Assembly: GCF_002257705.1 (NCBI RefSeq) | Contig: NZ_LSLK01000107.1 | Location: 1 to 47,983, forward strand | Origin: Sporomusa silvacetica DSM 10669 | GTDB lineage: Bacteria; Bacillota; Negativicutes; Sporomusales; Sporomusaceae | DNA: 47,983 bases | Direction: 5' to 3' | Position numbers and translations under genes: made by a program | The notes under the pieces: generated by a model | The model's database searches: none | The model's input: only the letters and a program-made list of their open reading frames with translations | What the model was told of the DNA's origin: nothing | Shown: piece by piece, positions 17,208 through 25,042 of the stretch | Numbering within the stretch: the first letter of the stretch is position 1 | Layout: the number at the start of each line of letters is the position of its first letter

Positions 17208-17273
17208 AGAAAAGAAAAGGCAGAACGTTTTATTTCCAGGAAATATTTTCCAGGTAAACTGATTGATCTTCGT

Positions 17274-17435
17274 AATCCAGATGAAAAGTCTAACTTTCCC
17301 TGGATTGAACGACTATACCCCTAAAGGGCACAGGCGAATTCTGCTGGCGACGCGCCCGGATGGCGCTAGTGTCGATTGCGCCATGGATGGCATAGCAATT
17401 CGGCCGTCCTAAGGGACTTGGCATAAGCCAAGTTA
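17274..17435 (-). repeat. Modular hairpin repeat, copy B (long form, reversed)
   Basis: Read on the minus strand it begins with the ACTTGGC-TTAT-GCCAAGT hairpin, continues with CCCTTAGGACG, and ends with TAGTCGTTCAATCCAGGGAAAGT plus a CATCTGGAT arm, as in copy C. Where copies A and C have a short GGC-AGAA-GCC stem, this copy carries about 90 bases that fold on themselves. The outer arms lie around GGCGAATT/AATTCGGCC and the inner arms are ATGGCGC/GCGCCAT. It lies after the zinc-ribbon gene and explains most of the 17.2-17.5 kb gap. Confidence 0.75.
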
Positions 17436-17513
17436 TAACAAATGGTGTACATTCTTTTTTTTCCAGCTATTTAAGAGGCTTATATGGACACAATAATTAT
17501 CGGAGGTGATACT

Positions 17514-17654
17514 ATGAAAAACAAAAGCCAAAATAACGATCAGTGCCGAAACGAAAAGGATCAGAAGAACCTTGAATTCGCACGTGAGTTAGCTAACGTA
17601 GAACAATGCCGTAATGAAAAAGATTGTGGTGGCGGTTGCGGTGGCAAACGGTAA
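17514..17654 (+). CDS. Small 46-aa Cys-containing protein with internal repeat
   Basis: 46 codons from an ATG preceded by a strong CGGAGGTG site (17501-17508, 5 bp spacing). The heptapeptide QCRNEKD occurs twice (residues 10-16 and 31-37), and the protein ends in CGGGCGGKR. It is hydrophilic, with four cysteines, no signal peptide and no membrane segment. Small proteins of this look occur among spore- or stress-related peptides of Firmicutes, but no family is recognised. A GAACAGCG/CGCTGTTC hairpin about 40 bp downstream may end the transcript. The strong ribosome binding site and the internal repeat argue that it is real. Confidence 0.6.
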   Translation: MKNKSQNNDQCRNEKDQKNLEFARELANVEQCRNEKDCGGGCGGKR

Positions 17655-17905
17655 TATTTTTGATAGATCACTCCAACCTAGTAACTCTTCCTCGGAACAG
17701 CGGCTATGGTCGCTGTTCTATATTGCATTATATCCTGAAAATGATACTTACATGAATTTAATGACTCATCATGGACCTCCCTTTTTTCAAAATCTCTTTG
17801 CTTATTTATAAGCAATTATAAATCAATCACTTCACCTCTAGCATAAAATAGGTACTGAAACAGCATACCCAATATCAACTATGTCAGGAAGAGGTGAAAT
17901 TCAGG

Positions 17906-18997
17906 ATGGTTCCCCTAAATACAGTGGACACAACACGTATTCCTTATGATACGGCAATTGAGTTGTCAGTTGCGGTATCCCGCATGCAGTGGCCTAAGCC
18001 TGCTATGAACTCAGCCCCCAAGGTAATAATACTAGTACCTGCTGAGCAGTTTCCTTATGCCTTTGCTGCTGCTAGTTTGGTGCATGACCCCATTATGGGC
18101 AATTTATTGTTTACGCCCCTAGACGAACTTGCGGCCCTTACCCGCGAAGAAATTGAACGTCTGGACCCGCCAGGCACTGACTCTGCTCCCCCAATCATTG
18201 CAATTGGCCCGTTTGAGGCAAAAGTCATTCGCGAAATTGAGAGTATGGGTTATGATGTGTTACACATTATGGGAAAGAGCATCTTTACTAGCGCTGTCAA
18301 AGTAGCTAAATTACGGGAACAAATACCACCCGAATCACCAGATGGCCCTGTAAGCTTGTTTGTCGTGTCTGCCGATAGCCCTTATGAAAGTGTATTAGCT
18401 ACCTACTATTCAACACATTCTGGGGTGCCCATTCTGTTTACACATAAGGACCGGCTCCCTCGCTCAACAGCTTCAGCATTACAAGATATGGCTGAGAAAA
18501 ACGTTTACATTATTGGCGGCAGGCAGTCAGTGTCAGATAGTGTTTCCCGGGAAATCAGCACTATCGTAGAACCACCAGTGCGGCGCATAGCAGGCGCTGA
18601 TCCCTTTGAAACGTCAGTTGAATTCTCTCAATACCATGACCCTGTTACAAACCTTGGTTGGAACAGAAATCACAAGGGATTAGGCGATGCCTTCACGTTC
18701 GCTAACCTGAATCGTTGGGATTTGATTGTAGCTGCGTCAAGCTTTGCGCACCAGGGAAAACATACTCCGCTCCTGCTTATCAAAGATGATTTAACTCCCC
18801 CGGTAATATTAAATTACCTACAATACCTTAAACCACCTTTACGTATGCCGCCTATGCCGCCATTTATGCATGGGTTTATTCTTGGTACTCGAAGGATTAT
18901 TAACCATACTACCCAAGCAAATATCGAGGAAGCACTTAAAATTGATGAACACTCTACGAATCATGCTATACATTCAGATATTAGTCACGAGGAGTAG
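17906..18997 (+). CDS. CWB2-like protein without signal peptide
   Basis: 363 aa from the ATG at 17906, 9 bp after a GAGGTG site; the in-frame GTG at 17894 is too close to any site. The middle has the CWB2 (cell wall-binding repeat 2, PF04122) pattern: ESVLATYYSTHSGVPILFTHKDRLP, then NVYIIGGRQSVSDSVSREI, then VRRIAGADPFETSVEFS. Similar but weaker segments flank it, so two to three repeats are likely. CWB2 proteins usually anchor to the clostridial cell wall after export, yet no signal peptide or membrane segment is visible. A cytoplasmic or spore-related role is possible. A hairpin repeat and terminator follow. Confidence 0.75.
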   Translation: MVPLNTVDTTRIPYDTAIELSVAVSRMQWPKPAMNSAPKVIILVPAEQFPYAFAAASLVHDPIMGNLLFTPLDELAALTREEIERLDPPGTDSAPPIIAIGPFEAKVIREIESMGYDVLHIMGKSIFTSAVKVAKLREQIPPESPDGPVSLFVVSADSPYESVLATYYSTHSGVPILFTHKDRLPRSTASALQDMAEKNVYIIGGRQSVSDSVSREISTIVEPPVRRIAGADPFETSVEFSQYHDPVTNLGWNRNHKGLGDAFTFANLNRWDLIVAASSFAHQGKHTPLLLIKDDLTPPVILNYLQYLKPPLRMPPMPPFMHGFILGTRRIINHTTQANIEEALKIDEHSTNHAIHSDISHEE

Positions 18998-19035
18998 GTC
19001 CATCCGCAAAGTAATAGTAAGGTATATAATAAGAT

Positions 19036-19125
19036 AAGACTTGGCTTGTGCCAAGTCCTTTAGGACGCCGGCAGAAGCCTTAGTCGTTCAATCCAGGGAA
19101 AGTTATACTTTCCATCTGGATAAGA
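19036..19125 (+). repeat. Modular hairpin repeat, copy C
   Basis: It contains in order the ACTTGGC-TTGT-GCCAAGT hairpin, the spacer CCTTTAGGACG, the GGC-AGAA-GCC stem, TTAGTCGTTC, and a second hairpin whose arms run from ATCCAGGGAAAGT to ACTTTCCATCTGGAT. The first 53 bases differ from copy A at two positions. A long terminator overlaps its end. It lies about 40 bp after the CWB2-like gene. Confidence 0.8.
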
Positions 19126-19160
19126 AAAAACCTTTGCACTTTGCCAAGGTTTTTTCTTAT
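19120..19160. terminator. Terminator after CWB2-like gene and repeat copy C
   Basis: Perfect 15-bp arms (ATAAGAAAAAACCTT and its complement) around an 11-nt loop, with a T-run on the plus strand within the right arm. It probably ends the CWB2-like transcript. Confidence 0.75.
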
Positions 19161-19341
19161 TAATGTCGCTAAACCCAATTCCAGAGTACTTATTAGAAGA
19201 GCACACTTAATATAGAAGCACTAACGTCTAAGTCAGCGTTACCACTTATTTCGTTATAATAAACCAACTTCAAAAAAGGTAGTAATTTCTGTCTGCCCCT
19301 GCTTCAAAAATGTACCGGATGAATTGGTAATGTTTGATTCA
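19161..19341. other. Short noncoding gap before coat protein gene
   Basis: With the repeat and terminator, the gap from the CWB2-like gene to the coat protein gene exceeds 300 bp. In this last part I see no gene, hairpin or promoter I would defend. Confidence 0.4.
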
Positions 19342-19554
19342 TCAGTTTACGCTATTATTGGCAATAAATTGCTGCATTGCTTGCATTCTGGCTCGCCTAG
19401 CTTCCATAGGTTGCTGCATGAATGCTTTTAAATCAGGATCTTGCGCCATGTTCACGCTCATTTGCATCATCTTCATGGCCGCCATTTCCCCGTTCATTAC
19501 TTCATTAAGCGCTAAAACGTCGTGGGGCGACAGTTCCGTGCTGTTATTATCCAT
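19342..19554 (-). CDS. CotF-like spore coat protein (small)
   Basis: 70 aa, Met- and Gln-rich, helical. The pattern LSPHDVLALNEVMNGEMAAMKMMQMSVNMAQDPDLKAFMQ resembles small spore coat/CotF-like proteins of Clostridia and Negativicutes, in which a helical hairpin is followed by a QDP(D/E)LK motif. In such bacteria these proteins are made during sporulation and deposited on the spore. A weak GAGGGT site precedes the ATG. The gene is divergent from cooS and has no obvious partner. Family assignment is by resemblance; an intracellular ferritin-like small helical protein is the alternative. Confidence 0.65.
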   Translation of the reverse strand: MDNNSTELSPHDVLALNEVMNGEMAAMKMMQMSVNMAQDPDLKAFMQQPMEARRARMQAMQQFIANNSVN

Positions 19555-19786
19555 AGTTATGTACCCTCACTTTCCGATTTATTGCTGCATGGAGATAGTC
19601 AACATAAGTTATTTTCACCAAGATATAAGCTTGCTATACAATTACCTCTACCAGCTATACTAATTGCAAACTTACATCACTCGGAATATTGTGCTGGATA
19701 AAACTTCTTACTCTTCCATCTTATAAATAAATTTCCTTCTAAGGTAACAAACTAACGTTAGAAACCTAAAGGAGGATATATACTAG

Positions 19787-21913
19787 ATGCCTAATGAAAC
19801 CTTAATTAAAAGCCAAGATACTACCAACCGCGGAGACGTTGAATCAGTTCTCAATAAAGGTGACGCCAGTGGTACAAATAATCCAGACCAACATTTTGAT
19901 ATTCACAAAAACGCGAAGAAATATTACGACATTGAAAAAGCACCTTCATCTATGCCTGAAGTACATAAATGGCAGCGTGAACATATTAAGGTTCACGACC
20001 AGAGCAAAGATGGGTTTCCACTCAATATTATCCTTGACCCAGCTATGCGCGAAATGTATCAGCACGTACACGCCCAAGGTTTAACCAATGTATTTGACCG
20101 TTTCGAACAGCAAGAAAAAATCCGCTGCAATTTCTGTTCTTCTGGTCTATCCTGCCAACTATGCGCCAACGGCCCCTGCCGCATTAGTCCCAAAGCGCCT
20201 CGTGGCAACTGTGGTGTTGATGCCGATGTTATGGTATCCAGAAACTTTGTCTATCGTCATGTCACCATCGGTACATCCGCAAATATATTCCACGCCCAGC
20301 AAGCCGCCCGTACCCTGAAAGCAGCTGCCGAAAAACCAGATAGCGGCCTAAAAATCCGCGACAAGCAAAAACTTTTAAAATATGCTGAAATGGCAGGCTT
20401 AAATAGCCATGAGGATGCAAATAAAGTAGCCATTAATTTTGCTAATTGGGTGCTTGAAGATATGGGTAAACCCTACTGGGAAGAATCAGCTATGGTTCAA
20501 GCCTTTGCCCCACCCAAACGTCAAGAGTTGTGGCGTAAACTTGGTATTTACCCTGGTGGTGGCTTCAGTGAAATTGGATTAGCCCAAACCAAGTGCATGA
20601 CCAACCTTAACGCCGACCCTGTAGATTTTTTACTAACATCTGTCCGTCTGGGGGTAATCAATGAATATCAAGGTCTCTTTGCGCTTGATATTCTGCAAGA
20701 GATCCTTATGGGAACTCAAAAAATTCGCGCTGCTAAGCAGAATATGGGACTCCTTAAACAAGATATGGTTAATATTATTACCAACGGCCATATGCCACTG
20801 ACTGCCCATGTGGTTATTGAACTAGCTTCTACGCCGGAATGGCAGGAGAAAGCAAAAAAAGCCGGCGCCAGTGGCATGCAGATACTTGGGCATGTCTGTG
20901 AAGGTCAGCAGCTGCTAAATTACAAAGATACTGGAGAAATGAGCGCCTATGGAGGTCAAGAAGGCGAATGGTTATCTGAGGAATACCTGTTTGCCACAGG
21001 TGCCGTTGACCTCTTTATGTTTGATTACAACTGTACCATTCCGACCTTGCCGCTCTATGCAGAACGCTTTGGCACTAGAATGGTTAGCACCCATGAGGTT
21101 ATTCGTATGCCCGGCACCGAAGTTGTCGAGTTTAAGCCTGAGGAAATGAAAAAGCAGGCCGAGAAGATTCTCGAAATGGCAATAGAAGCCTATGCTAAGC
21201 GGAAAGCTGAAAATCGGGAGGTATACATCCCGCCCCATATATCTGAAGGATGTATGATTGGTTTTAGTACCGAGTCAGTGAAAGAAGCGCTTGGCGGCAC
21301 TTGGAAACCACTAATTGATGCAATTGCCGCAGGTAAGATACGCGGTATCGCAACTATTGTTGGCTGCACTACTGCCCGCTATGGTCAAGGCGGCAGTAAT
21401 ATCTTCCGCATTACCAAAGGCTTAATCGAGAAAGACATACTAGTATTGTCAGGCGGTTGTACTTCTGCCGTCATGCAATATTCCGGGTTAACCAATCCAC
21501 AAGCTGCCGAAGAATGCGGCCCAGGTCTCAAAGAAATCTGCAAAGCACTGGGTATCCCACCAGTTCTTTCCTACGGGGCTTGTGTCGACATTGGAAAGAT
21601 GACTCAAACGGCCAAAGAACTTGCAGACGCTCTAGATGTTGACACCAATAAATTGCCGCTTGTCATCGGCGCTCCCGAGTATCTTGAACAAAAAGCTGTT
21701 GCTGATGCTTGCACAGCTATCGCTCTCGGATGGCTGGTGCATGTAGCTCCAGTACCGTCAGTTACTGGCAGCGATCTTGTAGTCAAGACATTAACTGAAA
21801 CGACTGAAACCCTGGGACTTGGCAAACTTACAGTAGAAACTAATGCTGATAAGACTGTACAAATATACATTGACCATATTGAGAAAAAACGCAAAGAATT
21901 AGGTTTACACTAA
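19787..21913 (+). CDS. cooS: Anaerobic carbon monoxide dehydrogenase catalytic subunit
   Basis: 708 aa. The N-terminal Fe-S region holds C114, C117, C123, C126, C131 and C142; the last four fit the B-cluster (CxxC...GPC...C). The expected C-cluster ligands appear in order: H335 (NGHMP), C371 (GHVC), C416 (DYNC), C527 (VGC), C558 (SGGC) and C599 (YGAC). The enzyme oxidises CO to CO2 or the reverse. In the D-cluster region the usual CC pair is replaced by Ser122-Cys123 and an extra C117 gives a CxxC motif. The N-terminus carries an extension of about 60-70 residues. No cooF, cooC or ACS genes are adjacent. An AAAGGAGG site precedes the ATG. Confidence 0.93.
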   Translation: MPNETLIKSQDTTNRGDVESVLNKGDASGTNNPDQHFDIHKNAKKYYDIEKAPSSMPEVHKWQREHIKVHDQSKDGFPLNIILDPAMREMYQHVHAQGLTNVFDRFEQQEKIRCNFCSSGLSCQLCANGPCRISPKAPRGNCGVDADVMVSRNFVYRHVTIGTSANIFHAQQAARTLKAAAEKPDSGLKIRDKQKLLKYAEMAGLNSHEDANKVAINFANWVLEDMGKPYWEESAMVQAFAPPKRQELWRKLGIYPGGGFSEIGLAQTKCMTNLNADPVDFLLTSVRLGVINEYQGLFALDILQEILMGTQKIRAAKQNMGLLKQDMVNIITNGHMPLTAHVVIELASTPEWQEKAKKAGASGMQILGHVCEGQQLLNYKDTGEMSAYGGQEGEWLSEEYLFATGAVDLFMFDYNCTIPTLPLYAERFGTRMVSTHEVIRMPGTEVVEFKPEEMKKQAEKILEMAIEAYAKRKAENREVYIPPHISEGCMIGFSTESVKEALGGTWKPLIDAIAAGKIRGIATIVGCTTARYGQGGSNIFRITKGLIEKDILVLSGGCTSAVMQYSGLTNPQAAEECGPGLKEICKALGIPPVLSYGACVDIGKMTQTAKELADALDVDTNKLPLVIGAPEYLEQKAVADACTAIALGWLVHVAPVPSVTGSDLVVKTLTETTETLGLGKLTVETNADKTVQIYIDHIEKKRKELGLH

Positions 21914-21957
21914 GTTTAACATAGTTCAACTACACGCTACTAGCTTCCACATTGATA

Positions 21958-21990
21958 ACCGGGCAATCCCCAAAGAGGAGATTGCCCGGT
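21958..21990 (+). terminator. Terminator of cooS
   Basis: Perfect 11-bp arms (ACCGGGCAATC and GATTGCCCGGT) with an 11-nt loop, followed by CGTTTTGTT, 45 bp after the cooS stop codon. Confidence 0.85.
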
Positions 21991-22016
21991 CGTTTTGTTC
22001 ACCAGTGCTGACTAAG

Positions 22017-22063
22017 TTAATAAGCAGAAACATGCGTAATAATTGCATGCCTCTGCTTATTAA
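22017..22063. terminator. Terminator of the MFS transporter gene
   Basis: Arms TTAATAAGCAGA and TCTGCTTATTAA (12 bp), with an inner CATGC/GCATG stem. It lies about 12 bp after the MFS stop codon on the minus strand. The T-run is short. Confidence 0.65.
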
Positions 22064-22074
22064 GACTTCACAAG

Positions 22075-23400
22075 TTATTCACTTATACCGGATTTTAACG
22101 ATTCAGCAGCAGCTTCTTTTTTGGGGATTGCCAGCACAGAAATAGTGCCCAGAATCGCGAAAGAAGCTAAGAAATACATACCAGCGTTGGTCGAACCTGT
22201 TGCGTCTTTCAAGAATCCGACCATATAAGGCCCAAAGAACCCACCTAAATTGCCGAACGAGTTAATGATCGCAATACCGACAGCGGCAGTAGCTTCTGAC
22301 AGGTACAAATTCGGCAATGTCCAGAACGTGCCAACAAACGAGTAGATGGCGGCCTGGCTTACGCACAGTAGCAACATTGAGACCATCAAATTATCAGTCA
22401 TGGTTAAACCAATCAAGCTGAAAAAGGCTATCCCTATTGGCAAAGCAGTATGATACCGGCGTTCTTGTGCGGCATCAGAACGTTTAGCGACATAAACCAT
22501 AGCAATTATGGCAAATATATAGGGAATAGTGGATATCAAACCAATATTTGACAGGCTCATAGCTTTGGCCAAATTTTTCAATATCTGCGGCATCCACATT
22601 CCAAGCCCATAGAGAGCAAGAACATAGCAGAGATAGCAGAAGGCTAAGTGCCACACACGGCTATTCTTAAATACTTCCCATTTATTAGCGACTTTAACCT
22701 TTAATTGTTTGGCCACATGCTCGCGTTCGAGTTCTGCAATAAGCCACTGTTTTTCCTCAGCATTCAAAAACTTTGCCTGGTCAGGTCTGTCCACCATAAC
22801 AAAGAGTGTCACAATACCCAGGATGATGGCAGGCACTCCTTCTACGATGAACATCCAGCGCCAACCAGCCAACCCCATCCAAACTACGTTTTCCATAATC
22901 CACGATGATATTGGACCAACGACGATATTCGCCAACGCCATCCCGCACATAAACAGTGACATAGTTTTAGCAAAATGCTTCGTCGGGAACCAAAATGTAA
23001 AATATAGGACAATACAAGGATAAAAACCAGCTTCAGCGGCGCCGAGCAACGCCCGCAGGATTGCAACATGGGTAACATTTTGGGCAAATGCCAGGACAAC
23101 CGTTACTAGTCCCCAACTGACAAGAATCCTGGCAATCCATTTCCTTGCACCTACTTTATGCATAATAACGTTACTAGGGACTTCGAAAAAGAAATATGTT
23201 ATAAAAAAGATACCAGCCAGCATGCCAAACGTACTAGCGCCAATCCCCAAATCCTTATTCATTTGCAAAGCAGCAAAACCAATATTGACCCGATCTAACA
23301 TAGCCACAATGTACAGAAGCATAACATACGGTACAAGTTTCCACCGTATTTTACTCATTAACTGATTCTCGCGTTCTTCAGTAAAATTTATGGTTGTCAA
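22075..23400 (-). CDS. MFS transporter, ACS family-like (organic anion:cation symporter)
   Basis: 441 aa from a TTG start at 23400, which follows a GGAGGTG site by 7 bp. The open frame runs on upstream to 23664, but that part overlaps the chemoreceptor gene and has no ribosome binding site. Twelve membrane segments are expected. Family features are MLDRVNIGFAALQMNKDLGI in TM1, the loop GARKWIARILVSWG between TM2 and TM3, LLGAAEAGFYPCIVLYFTFWFP, and GWRWMFIVEGVPAIILGIVT in TM6. These fit the anion:cation symporter family that takes up sugar acids, phthalate or other carboxylates. The substrate is unknown. The chemoreceptor gene just upstream on the same strand may sense the same compound. Confidence 0.87.
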   Translation of the reverse strand: MTTINFTEERENQLMSKIRWKLVPYVMLLYIVAMLDRVNIGFAALQMNKDLGIGASTFGMLAGIFFITYFFFEVPSNVIMHKVGARKWIARILVSWGLVTVVLAFAQNVTHVAILRALLGAAEAGFYPCIVLYFTFWFPTKHFAKTMSLFMCGMALANIVVGPISSWIMENVVWMGLAGWRWMFIVEGVPAIILGIVTLFVMVDRPDQAKFLNAEEKQWLIAELEREHVAKQLKVKVANKWEVFKNSRVWHLAFCYLCYVLALYGLGMWMPQILKNLAKAMSLSNIGLISTIPYIFAIIAMVYVAKRSDAAQERRYHTALPIGIAFFSLIGLTMTDNLMVSMLLLCVSQAAIYSFVGTFWTLPNLYLSEATAAVGIAIINSFGNLGGFFGPYMVGFLKDATGSTNAGMYFLASFAILGTISVLAIPKKEAAAESLKSGISE

Positions 23401-23518
23401 GTAACTACACCTCCATAAAAAATTTTCACTACTCATTCTCTTCGGCAGCTTGGACCCTAACATAACTGTCACCAATCCTTTTTTAACCAACCACCTCCCC
23501 TCAAATTTTTTGTTATTA

Positions 23519-24382
23519 TCACTTTGCACCAGCCTCATCAAACAATCCATCAGCCAACGAATTAAGCCGCGAAGCCATTCCGCTGACTTGTTGAACTGAG
23601 TTAGCCACCAGCGATACAGCCTGTGCGACTTGATCCAATAAACTTTCAATATGAGCAATCTCACGATGATTTTTTTCGCTATCAGTTTGAATTGCAGTGA
23701 TTATTTCTTCAATTTTTTTGATTGAGTTAGCACTGTTTGTTGCCAAATTGCGGATTTCCTCAGCTACAACTCCAAATCCTCTTCCTTGTTCTCCTACTCT
23801 CGCCGCTTCTATTGCTGCATTTAAGCCTAGGAGATTAGTCTGGCTAGCTACCGATTTGATTAACCCTAATACTTGATCAGTTTCAGCCACCCGCGCTTTT
23901 AGTGATTGAGTCACTCCAGCTACTGAGTGACTCAATGCAGCAATTTCCTGCGTTTGAGCTGTTACTTCTTGCGTAGTGCTTGCTAAAATGCTGATATTTT
24001 CGTTTAACTCTCCAGCCATTTCTTTTAAAACGTCATAACGACTAGTCGGTTCCTGAATACCGATGCCTCCAATTACTTCACCTTTGCTATTATGGATCGG
24101 GTTTGCAACTATTACGTAGCCTTGTCCATAAAGAGCTTTATCAACTTGGCCGATTATTCGCCGGTTTTCGTGCATAGCACGATAAACTCCACTACTAGTT
24201 TTAACAGGATCACCAGTCTTTACATGAAGATCCATCGTTTTACCCGGAATATATGTTAAGTGCTTCTCTTTGTCAACAATACTCACACCAATATCACTAA
24301 AAACCCAACTATTTAAAAGTTGTGCCATATTACTATAATGCTCCATTATAGTATCATTCTCAGTTTCATCCTTCACTCTCAA
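23519..24382 (-). CDS. Soluble methyl-accepting chemotaxis-type receptor
   Basis: About 287 aa with no membrane segments. An N-terminal sensory region of about 120 residues has a Cache/PAS-like end (YVIVANPIHNSKGEVIGGIGIQEPTSRYD). A short signalling domain follows, with the conserved tip SVASQTNLLGLNAAIEAARVGEQGRGFGVVAEEIRNLA. The listed ATG at 24394 is part of the GGAGG ribosome binding site, so a TTG at 24382 (5 bp after it) is the better start; a GTG at 24376 is also possible. It lies about 120 bp upstream of the MFS gene on the same strand, so the two may be co-transcribed and share a ligand (inference). Confidence 0.87.
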   Translation of the reverse strand: MRVKDETENDTIMEHYSNMAQLLNSWVFSDIGVSIVDKEKHLTYIPGKTMDLHVKTGDPVKTSSGVYRAMHENRRIIGQVDKALYGQGYVIVANPIHNSKGEVIGGIGIQEPTSRYDVLKEMAGELNENISILASTTQEVTAQTQEIAALSHSVAGVTQSLKARVAETDQVLGLIKSVASQTNLLGLNAAIEAARVGEQGRGFGVVAEEIRNLATNSANSIKKIEEIITAIQTDSEKNHREIAHIESLLDQVAQAVSLVANSVQQVSGMASRLNSLADGLFDEAGAK

Positions 24383-24396
24383 TACTCCCTCCATAA

Positions 24397-24428
24397 TAAT
24401 GTAGCGCTAATTACTCATTACTACATTA
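24397..24428. promoter_or_regulatory. Inverted repeat upstream of the soluble receptor gene
   Basis: TAATGTAG and CTACATTA arms of 8 bp are separated by 16 bp, just upstream of the receptor start. Candidate operator. Confidence 0.4.
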
Positions 24429-24558
24429 AGTTTTACTTTTATAGCAACGTTTTAAAAAATGTAGTTTCCGATAAAATATAAGTATTTTGTTTGATATTGT
24501 CAAACAGTGTTTATATTTGTCTTTAATCATACTTTATCCCAACTAACAGTTAATTGTC

Positions 24559-24586
24559 AATATGAATATTTTTAAATATTCATATT
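24559..24586. repeat. AT-rich 28-bp palindrome
   Basis: 13-bp arms AATATGAATATTT and AAATATTCATATT with a TT centre. The flanks add a further TTGTCAA/TTGACAA pairing. It is part of a 340-bp AT-rich gap that also holds a GTTTGA/TCAAAC dyad at 24489-24505. Confidence 0.5.
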
Positions 24587-24638
24587 TTATAATAATTTTG
24601 ACAATATTTAATGATATTATCAGACATCGCCTAAGCAA

Positions 24639-24674
24639 AAATTCGCCTAAACCAAAGTTGGTTTAGGCGAATTT
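24639..24674. terminator. Terminator of the RND operon 1 tail gene
   Basis: Perfect 17-bp arms (AAATTCGCCTAAACCAA and its complement) with a 2-nt loop. It lies downstream of the 95-aa gene on the minus strand, where it is followed by TTTTTGC. Confidence 0.8.
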
Positions 24675-24719
24675 GAAACACAATTCGGAGATATGTGTTT
24701 TTTTATATTATAATCGAAC

Positions 24720-25007
24720 TTATTGTTTTACTGCTATCAAGCATGTGGAATCGCCTAGTATAGCCTCCTTAATTTGCTTCTTTTTAGCAATATGGTGTCC
24801 ACTCGATATATCAATTGAGGTACTTCCATTTGCCCTGAAATGGAAATCCACAAAAAAGTCGGAACCATCGGCTTCTATTTCTACCCTATGCCGGTGTCCA
24901 CCTTTATGAATCAGCTCTGAAACAGTAAATTCTTTATAGTTTGCAGAACAGATTTTTTTTATAGTAGGAACAATTAATTCTCGATTTAGCATTTTTTCCC
25001 TGCTCAT
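24720..25007 (-). CDS. Hypothetical 95-aa protein, third gene of RND operon 1
   Basis: 95 aa, soluble, no signal peptide. The N-terminal half has LNRELIVPTIKKICSANYKEFTVSELIHKGGHRHRVEIEA; the second half is beta-rich with a His-Arg-His stretch and GHHIAKKKQIKEAIL. I do not recognise the family. The gene starts 35 bp after the RND permease stop codon on the same strand and ends in a strong terminator, so it is very likely the last gene of that operon. A GAGGTA site precedes the ATG. A regulatory or accessory role with the pump is possible from position only. Confidence 0.65.
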   Translation of the reverse strand: MSREKMLNRELIVPTIKKICSANYKEFTVSELIHKGGHRHRVEIEADGSDFFVDFHFRANGSTSIDISSGHHIAKKKQIKEAILGDSTCLIAVKQ

Positions 25008-25042
25008 AGCACTACCTCACATTCCTATGCATTATTCAACGC

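Noticed and set aside
17614..17811. 65-codon plus-strand open frame
   Set aside because: It overlaps the better supported 46-aa gene in another frame and has no ribosome binding site.
7061..19160. CRISPR array
   Set aside because: The repeat copies are far apart, in both orientations and of different lengths, with no regular spacers or cas genes.
23401..23664. N-terminal extension of the MFS transporter frame
   Set aside because: It overlaps the chemoreceptor gene, is not hydrophobic in a meaningful way and has no ribosome binding site; the TTG at 23400 has one.
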